Shown: positions 56,884 through 64,000 of the stretch, piece after piece
Layout: every line of letters begins with the position of its first letter
Numbering within the stretch: position 1 is the first letter of the stretch
From: Diphasiastrum complanatum
Taxonomy: Eukaryota > Streptophyta > Lycopodiopsida > Lycopodiales > Lycopodiaceae
Direction: 5' to 3'
DNA length: 64,000 nucleotides
Assembly: GCA_029204225.1 (NCBI GenBank)
Contig: CM055113.1
Coordinates: forward strand, 22,889,605 to 22,953,604
Made by a program: the position numbers and the translations under genes
The notes under the pieces: generated by a model
The model's input: only the letters and a program-made list of their open reading frames with translations
Told to the model about the DNA's origin: nothing
Databases searched by the model: none

Positions 56884-57377
56884 GCTTAACTCCTAGTATC
56901 CTGAATGAAATTGAGCAAGCTACATAATGCAACATGCTTTTCTCTTGACAGAGGCTTAATCAAGATATCAGCCAACATACTGGCATTAGGACAAGAACTT
57001 AATTTGACATCTTTATTTTAAAATTTCTCTCTAAGAAAATGAAATTGAACTTCAATGTGTTTAGTTCTAGAGTGAGTTCGTGGGTTCAGCGATAGAGCAA
57101 TGTAGCTCTGATTGTCGCAATACAGTATAGTTGGACTGATTTGAGAGATCATATGATCCTGAAGCAATCTTTTGAGTCAGATAATTTCCTTCACTACAAA
57201 GGTAGCTGTGACATATTCTGATTCTATGGAGGACAAAGAAATGCATTTTTGCTTTCGACTATTCCATGAAATGGGCCCTCCTGCTAGAAAGCAAAGATAA
57301 CCAGATGTGAATTTTCTTGTGTGCACATTACCAGCCCAATCAGAGTCAGAATAAGTAAGTAATGTCAAGGCATCCTC
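56884..57377 (-). pseudogene. RNase H end of the middle Copia element
   Basis: Minus strand: EDALTLLTYSDSDWAGN, FTSGYLCFLAGGPISW, SRKQKCISLSSIESEYVTA, then DNQSYIALS, HIEVQFHFLREK and ADILIKPLS with a few stops, ending before the polypurine tract. It starts where the inner Copia begins, and the part linking it to RT (about 20 codons) is missing. Confidence 0.75.
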
Positions 57378-58026
57378 TGTGAAAGATTTCAGATTCTTAA
57401 GATCCAATCTACTTGAATGATCTTTGGTTAGAAAGAGAAATACACTACCAATTTCACCAATGTAGAAAAATCAGCATCTACACACAATTTAAGATGCAAA
57501 CACTAATAGAACTTGATCAAACTTGAATGAAATGATTATGTACTATTGCTGTCCGTACAAAACCAGCAAGCTACTGTATTTCACACGTGTGGATCCAAAA
57601 ATAGCAAATATAGATAATTCTACACATAGAATTGCAAGCAATCACCAAGATAGTGCACCAATGGATAGTAGAACCCAAGAGAACCATGTATAAGCATGAA
57701 ATGAGATAGAGAAGAGAGAAGATGACTCTCTCCACGAGTTACATCCTTTTATAGCAGGTCCAAACCCTATTTGGCCACTTGGCTTTCCCACCAAAATGCT
57801 AACCCTACCAATTTTGGGTCTAGATTCAATGTACCCAACTTATTCAATTGAATCTACTCAAACTCGCATTCTATCTTTCCCACACTTTCAAAAAGTGTTT
57901 ATTCAAATGAAATTTAGACAAATGAACTTTGAAAAGTCAACCTCTAAGTCTAAAACAAGTTTTGGCCTCAATATGCCAAATATGGAAATATTGCAAAATG
58001 TGATGAAACTAGTTGAATCTTTCACA
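57378..58026 (-). repeat. 3-prime LTR of the inner Copia element
   Basis: On the minus strand it starts TGTGAAAGATTCAACTAG after the purine tract GAAGAGGGAG and ends AATCTTTCACA at 57378; 649 bp. Confidence 0.85.
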
Positions 58027-58625
58027 CTCCCTCTTCAACTAGTTTTAGCATAGACTTTGATAATACTCCAAGTGAAGTCCTATGCTTCATGAACAAGTCT
58101 TTTCCCAATGCTTTGGTAAAGATATCAGCTACACATTCCCTTGAAGACACATGTTGAAGCTCCACCTCCTTTGCAATGACTCGCTCCCTCACAAAATGAT
58201 ATTGTATCTCAATATGCTTGCTCCTAGCATGAAAGATAGGATTGGATGCCATTCTTTGGGCTGATTGATTGTCACAAAAGATGATTGGGCTCTCTGAAAA
58301 ATCCAGCAAGTGAAGATCCTTGATCATCCTCTTGATCCATACCATCTCCTTTGTGCAATGTGTAAGAGCTTTGTACTCGGCCTCACTAGATGACAATGAG
58401 ATAGTGGCTTGTTTCTTTGACATCCATGATATAGCTCCATCACCTATGAAAATACAATAAGAACTAATGGATTTCCTATCCATTACATCTCTATCATAGT
58501 CCGAATCTGAAAATCCAAAAAGATTAGGTGATGATCCCTCATACAATATGCCAAAATCTCGAGTTCCAATGATGTACCTCAAAACTCACTTTCCTAGCTT
58601 TCAAGGCTCCTAGCATAGTTTTTGC
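58022..58625 (-). pseudogene. RNase H of the inner Copia element
   Basis: From about 58625, LKARKV and, one frame on, RYIIGTRDFGILYEG, then FSDSDYDRDVMDRKSISSYC (the usual SDWAGD is changed to SDYDRD), ISWMSKKQATISLSSSEAEY, IFCDNQSAQRMASNP and HIEIQYHFVRERV. It stops at 58022 within the LTR edge. The single frame 58582-58022 is open. Normal RT sequence should come directly before it but does not. Confidence 0.85.
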
Positions 58626-59690
58626 CAATAGAACTTTGATCCATCATAAGAATGATCTTCTTCCTAGGAATAGATCTCCTTTCAATGACCATGTAATGCT
58701 CAAAATAGAAACAACCATAATTGATATAGAGAATAGTGTCCACTTGGGATGCTTCACTATTCTTACATCAATTTTACATGTAAAAATGTGACTAGAACAT
58801 GAAGAATCAATAGAATGTACACGAAATGATTCCACCATGATTCCAACTCTGAACTCTCTGAAAAAATACAGCAAACAAACAATAAATGTGAGTGATCAAC
58901 TTTTGCTTGCATGTCTCCTCCTTCTTTGTCCTTTTTTGCCATGTATCCACCATGATACTCCATGAATGAGCCTCCATCTCCATCTTGCCACAAGAAAACA
59001 TCAAACCTTGGAAATCCATGAGTAGGTGAATACATTAATGATGCAAATCCAGCACCACATGACTCCATAAACCAAGTAGTTTGCACTAGTCCATCTTCAA
59101 GATCTACTTGACACAAGAAAATGACCATGAATTCACCAAAAATTGACAATCTCCAAGTATTGGCACCAAGTAGCTCAACACTTGAGAACTTAGCCATGGA
59201 TGAGTGACATAATGAACCTCCAATAGCTTCATTTCTATCAGCAAAATCAGCCAAGAATGCTAGTACAAATCCAACATCAAAACAATGCTCACCAATGTAG
59301 CTAGTTTTACCATATCTTGACAATTTGAACACATCCACATGAAATTGCTCAAACATGAGATAGAACAAGTAAAGTAAACTTGAACAACGCTTCCTTGCTG
59401 CTCCTTTGACCTTACTTGAGTCTTCAGTATGCTGTAAAAATAGATCCATAACACCCTTGCCAATTACCTCTCCTTTGATGCTCTTGACTAGCTCCAAATT
59501 GCCAACTTCCCTTTTGACTAGTTGAAGCGCTTTGAGACCAATTTCTTGATCTTCAACTTGACCATCAAAGTCATTGAAAAAACTTTGTTTTCCAGATCCA
59601 TTACTTGATTTTACAGCAAGATAACATCCATCCACTTGCATAGCCCCATGTACACAAGAAGATCTTCCAAAAGATATTCCACTCTTCATA
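58626..59690 (-). other. Foreign ~1.07-kb segment in place of the RT
   Basis: The pol frame passes from the usual pre-RT words EEEWIQPMDLEYQSLMKSG straight into sequence unlike any RT (for example NGSGKQSFFNDFDGQVEDQE, KALQLVKREVGNLELVKSI, SSVELLGANTWRLSIFGEF) and stays open for about 310 further codons to 58763. There is no YVDD, no AFLNG and no LYGLKQ. From 58763 to 58626 frames are closed. I do not recognise the product. It may be a captured host transcript piece or a noncoding filler open by chance. Confidence 0.6.
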
Positions 59691-61100
59691 AGAGATTGAT
59701 ACTCAAGATCCATTGGTTGGATCCACTCCTCTTCTTTCCTTGCTTGATCTACACTTGTAGGATCATCCAAAGAGGTTAGGAAAGCAACATAATTTCCAGA
59801 AACTACCTGCTTACCCTTTTGATCATATGTGAGCCTTGAAGATACTTGTCTTTCTCTTGATGTTCTCCTTGGCTTTTGACTTGATGAAGGTCCATCATCA
59901 CCACCATCCAAAGCAGGATCCTTCTCATCAACATCAAGAATGTTAGAACCATATACTTTACCATCAATCATGCTTGAAGACACCTTTGTAATGTTTCCCT
60001 CATCAAAAATGACATCTCTACCAACAATCACTTTGTTAGTAGAAGGAATGTAAACCTTGTAGGCTTTACTCACCTCACTATATCCAACAAAAATACCTCT
60101 TCTTGAAGATGGATCCTCCTTGGTCCTATCATCAAGAGTAATGTTGACATAGCATGTGCATCAAAGGTTCTTAGAAAGTTGACACTCGGCCTCCTCTTGA
60201 ATAGCATCTCAAAAGGTGTCCTTCCATCCAAAATAGCACTCGGCCACCTATTGCACAAGAAATTGGCACACAACAAAGTTTGATCCCAAAATGGTTTGTC
60301 AAGATTAGCACCTAACCTCATAGCTTTAGCACTTTCACATAAAGTTCTATTCTTCCTTTCAGCCACTCCATTTTGTTGTGGGGTTCTTGATGTTGTATAC
60401 TCCCTCTTGATCCATGCTCATCACAAAAGGCTTTGAACTTGTTACATATGTACTCACCACCATTGTCACCTCTCAAGCACTTGATCTTTGTGGAAAATTG
60501 GTTCTCCCTTGCATTCTTGAACTTGACAAAGACATCATACACTTCATCCTTGCTCTTTAGTAGATAGATCCAACAAAATCTACTAAAATCATCAATGAAT
60601 GTTACATACATCTTAGCTCCACTATTGCTAATTGTAGTAAATCCATGAATATCCGAATGTACAAGTTGAAAAGACTTTGTAGATCTAGAAATAGATCTAG
60701 TATAAGGTAGTCTATGTGACTTAAACAAAGCACAAGACTCACAAACATGCTTGTCATTACTTAAGGAACTTGGAAGACCAATCACAACCTTCTTCCCTTG
60801 CCATTACCTCCAATGACTTGAAGTTGAGGTGTCCCATCCTTTTGTACCAAACCTCTTGATTAGAAATTTGCTCCCTTGCAACACATCCAACTTGGTTAGC
60901 AATAACATAAGCATCAAGTTTGAACAACTTCCCTTGCCTTTTACCTTTTCCAATCAAGACATCCTTCCTTTTGATCAAACAAGCATCTCCATCAAACTCC
61001 ACTTGAGGCCCTTACTTAGCATTTGACTCACACTAAGCAAATTCTTGGTAATAGATGGAATAAACAAGACATCCTCCAAATGAACATTCCTATTTGTAGA
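59690..61100 (-). pseudogene. Integrase and post-integrase part of the inner Copia element
   Basis: Broken into four frames: WYKRMGHLNFKSLEVMAR and CESCALFKSHRLPY (HHCC finger), then FIDDFSRFCWIYLLKSKDE, LRGDNGGEYICNKFKAFC and, after a shift, AERKNRTLCESAKAMRL (integrase D-D-E), then FDAHAMSTLLLMIGP with shifts and AYKVYIPSTNKVIVGRDVIF (post-integrase). At least four frameshifts. The integrase core Asp and Glu residues are still visible. Confidence 0.85.
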
Positions 61101-62155
61101 GAGAGAAATAGAAATTGTGCCAATCTCTTTGATTGCACACTCACCATCATTGGCCGTGTAGATCACCCTCTTGTCATCTCCATATGCCAACAAAGAAGTG
61201 AAGTACTCTTTGTGAAAGGTCATGTGTGAGCTTGCTCCATTATCAATCCACCAAGGATCTAGATCTCCATCATTAACAAGCATACATGAAGACATCACAA
61301 AAGCATCATCATTTGCATCTTGCACATCCAAACCATCCTCATCAAGAGTAAGATTACCTTGCTTGTCTCCTTGATCTCTCTTCTTCTTGTAGCACTCACT
61401 TGCAAAGTGTCCTTTGATGCCACAATAGAAGCACTTGAGCTTTGATCTATTCTTCTTTTTGCCACTTGAAGAAGCATCCACTTGATCTTGCCCTTTAGAC
61501 CACTTGCTTTTGGTTTTGCCCTTGAATTTGCCCTTTGTGAACATAGCATCCTCTTGAAGTGTCGATGTAGATCCACCTCTTGCTTGAAGCCTATATTCCT
61601 CATTGATCAATATCTCTTGAAGATCCATCAAACTTGGCAAAGTCTTTTGAATAGCAATACTTTGAACAATGTTATCATGAGCATCCAACAAGCCATTAAA
61701 AATCACTTGAATAAGCTCTCCTTCCTTAATGCTTTCATCTATGCAAGCTAACTCATCATTCAATGCTTTCATCCTCAAAACGAAGTACTTGGACTTTCTT
61801 CATTCTTTTGCAAACAAGAAAAGATTTGCCTTCTTAGAGTCAACACTCTAGAAGTAGACTTGGATTCATAAAGCTTTTTCAATGAATTCCAAGCTTCCAA
61901 AGATGATGTGCACTTACCAACTTCCTTGAGAAGTTCATTGGTAACATTCATCTTTATCATGTGTAGAGCCTTCTTGGCCCTCTTGTCATACCTCAATTGA
62001 TCTTGTTGTGTTGCTGGTCTCTCCTCCAAACCTACAACAATATCCAAAACATCATTCATCTCAAGAAGTGACTCCATCCTCACTTTCCATAATGAATAGT
62101 TACTTGAGGTAAGCCTATCATTGGCTTCCAACATGACTCCAATTGAGGTTGCCAT
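60975..62155 (-). pseudogene. gag and protease part of the inner Copia element
   Basis: ATG at 62155: MATSIGVMLEANDRLTSSNY, WKVRMESLLEMNDVLDIV, AWNSLKKLYESKSTSRVL. A frameshift near 61777 leads to RMKALNDELACIDESIKEGE and the zinc knuckle CFYCGIKGHFASEC (intact CCHC), then the protease WWIDNGASSHMT, where D-N-G-A replaces the usual D-S-G-A. The frame 61778-60975 then breaks. The leader from 62156 to 62744 is noncoding. Confidence 0.85.
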
Positions 62156-62744
62156 GTAGCAATGACCTGATCTTCTCTTTCAACCTGTTTCAATGCACAA
62201 AGCACTCCTTTGAACAACACAAATGCTTTCAAAAGAAATCACCAAGATTTGAAACTATCTCACAAATTCTCTCTAGCACTTATCCTAGCAAATCAACACA
62301 TAGAATCATGGAATCTTGATCAACCTATGATCTATCCTCAATCTAATGACTTTTGCCACTTCCTAAGATTGAAACACACTCAAATGAAGTCCAGCAACCT
62401 CACTATCTAGAGATCCAATCAAAATTAGGGTTTTGACAAAATCACAAAAAATTGACTATTCCAAATCTACATGCAAATGCTGAAAATTTGAGTATGCAAT
62501 CTATAAGCCACCACTTAGGCTGAACCAATGATCCAAAATCGGCCCAAATCCAGCATGTGAATTCAAAAAATGAAATTGAAACCAAGTATATTGACCTATT
62601 TAGTGTTTTGATCTACAAAAGATCCAATCTACAAAAGCAAAAAATCCGATTTTGGTGTAGAATCCTCTCTAGCATGCTCTAGACTTGATATCTTCACCAA
62701 ATCATTGATAGACCTGATTTTCTCCTTCATAACCTGAAACACAA

Positions 62745-62756
62745 GCTCTGATACCA
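62745..62756 (-). other. Primer-binding site of the inner Copia element
   Basis: Minus-strand TGGTATCAGAGC directly after the LTR end CTTTCACA. Confidence 0.9.
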
Positions 62757-62936
62757 TGTGAAAGATTTCAGATCCTTAAGATCCAATCTACTTGAATGAT
62801 CTTTGGTTAGAAAGAGAAATACACTACCAATTTCACCAATGTAGAAAAATCAGCATCTACACACAATTTGAGATGCAAACACTAATAGAACTTGATCAAA
62901 CTTGAATGAAATGATTATGTACTGTTGCTGTCCGTA
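62757..62936 (-). repeat. Truncated 5-prime LTR of the inner Copia element
   Basis: Matches 57378-57557 with few differences, then stops at CCGTA, where sequence of the middle Copia begins. The first ~470 bp of the LTR are gone. Confidence 0.85.
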
Positions 62937-64000
62937 TCATAGTATTCTGAGTAGAGCCTTCCAGTGAGGTAGGCCGGGATTTGACATAAACTGTGACAAT
63001 GTGCTGACTGTAAATGCTAGATCAAGTTTGGTGCAGACCATGGAATATATGATCGATCCACCAACTATTGACTGATAGAGGTATTTTCACATCCTCTTTC
63101 TTCTCTGCATCAGTTTTTTGGGCACATATCCTTTGACAGTTTTGAATCCTAGGTCCATAGGCGAATCTATTGACTTGTAGTTTTCCATGCCATACATGTA
63201 GAGTACACTAGTTAGATATCTTTCTTGACTTAATGTGATACTTGTCTTCGCTCTGTCTCTAGTTATCTTGATTTTCAGAAGGTAGTGCATAGGGCATGAA
63301 TCAGTCATTTCAAATTCCTTGACAAAAGTGTCTTCGTCTCATGAACCAACTCATTCGAATTGCTGATGATTAGTGAGTCATCAACATATAGAGCTATTAT
63401 GACATAGCTTGAGCCTCTGTATTTGAGATAAACATTAGAGTTAGCAGAGTTAGGAATGAAGTCTTGCTACAACAAGAATCGATTGATTCTTTCAAACCAT
63501 GCCCTTGGAGCTTGCTTTAGCCGTAGAGAGCCTTCTGCAGCTTACATCTCTGTGTTCTTGGCCTTGAAGGATGTACCCTTCAGGTTGATAGATGTAGATG
63601 TCTTCTTGTATATATCCATTTAGAAAGGCTGTCTGAACATCATCTGGTAAACTTCCAAATCTGTTGATGGTGATGGGAGGTCGTTGGAACGAACTCTGGT
63701 GTTGGTTGCTTCTGCTTGAAGTCGAAGAATTTATCTTTGAGGAAGACAACATCTTGACTAACTACGATTCGACTTGACTCGACATAAAAAATTTGATATG
63801 CGTTGTGTGATGTCGAGTATCCAATGTACTCCTGCAGCTGACATGGTCAAGGTTCTTTCTCAAATCAGTAGGAATGTGTACATAGCAAAGATAGCCAAAT
63901 ACTCGAAGGTGTCTTAGACTCAGTTTGTAGCCATAGAAAGCTTCAAAGGGAGTCTTTCAGTTGACTGCTTTGGTACTTTAATAGTTCTGTAGATAGCATG
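62937..64000 (-). pseudogene. RT part of the middle Copia element (runs off the window)
   Basis: Minus strand, several frames: DVQTAFLNGYIQEDIYIYQP (about 63630), QAPRAWF-like remnant, IALYVDDSLIISNSNELVHE (about 63400), ITLSQERYLTSVLYMYGMEN (about 63220), DSPMDLGFKTV and SIVGGSIIYSMVCTKLDLAF (about 63070), ending HWKALLRIL at 62940. YVDD is kept, but stops and frameshifts are present. The RNase H continues beyond the inner insertion at 57377. The integrase part would lie outside the window. Confidence 0.8.

Larger units (their letters stand above)
57378..62936 (-). mobile_element. Inner Copia element, minus strand, RT replaced
   Basis: The 3-prime LTR (57378-58026) has perfect 11-bp inverted ends TGTGAAAGATT/AATCTTTCACA. 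The 5-prime LTR (62757-62936) keeps only the last ~180 of 649 bases. The primer-binding site TGGTATCAGAGC lies at 62756-62745. The coding part runs gag, protease, integrase, and RNase H with frameshifts, but the RT is replaced by about 1.07 kb of other sequence. It lies in the RT/RNase H junction of another Copia. No target duplication is left, consistent with the deletion of the outer part of the 5-prime LTR. Confidence 0.85.

Overview
The window is nuclear DNA of a land plant, most likely a gymnosperm with a large, repeat-rich genome. Three things point there: one recognisable host gene with a 17.7-kb intron full of transposons, plant-type Copia, Gypsy and hAT elements with the plant initiator-methionine tRNA primer site, and very little host coding sequence. 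The species cannot be fixed from the sequence alone.

The only clear host gene is a UBC15-18/UBE2W-type E2 ubiquitin-conjugating enzyme on the + strand. Six exons at 29096-49072 join in frame to 159 codons. Its upstream region carries a cluster of ACGTG (G-box/ABRE-like) motifs. Intron 5 (31254-48976) holds a Gypsy relic, a structurally intact 6.2-kb hAT transposon (33360-39604) with a four-exon transposase of 1336 codons and a small convergent second gene, two head-to-head fragments of another hAT, a Copia gag fragment, and a very young Copia element (43008-48340) with almost identical LTRs and a 5-bp target duplication.

The most unusual part is 10.2-20.6 kb. A decayed Penelope-like reverse transcriptase with a CxC motif upstream (13.4-17.1 kb) is flanked by two direct copies of a 3.1-kb noncoding unit, and every junction is a (CA)n microsatellite. 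This fits Penelope-like elements with pseudo-LTRs and microsatellite-biased insertion, as described for the Naiad/Chlamys clade; no GIY-YIG endonuclease was seen. The 3.1-kb unit has a strongly T/G-rich half, about four tandem ~310-bp units, and a terminal ~120-bp domain. That domain recurs in diverged form at 8.1 kb, at 24.4 kb (minus strand, inside a microsatellite-bounded inverted copy) and at 55 kb.

The rest is old repeat. 1-6 kb has decayed Copia pieces; 6.7-7.5 kb is an 818-bp foldback element; 20.6-28.6 kb and 49-52.7 kb are largely featureless apart from short tandem duplications. 55.3-64 kb is a three-level Copia nest: a + strand gag is broken by a minus-strand Copia, which is broken by another minus-strand Copia whose reverse transcriptase is replaced by about 1.07 kb of unrelated sequence. 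No rRNA, tRNA, CRISPR or bacterial feature was seen.
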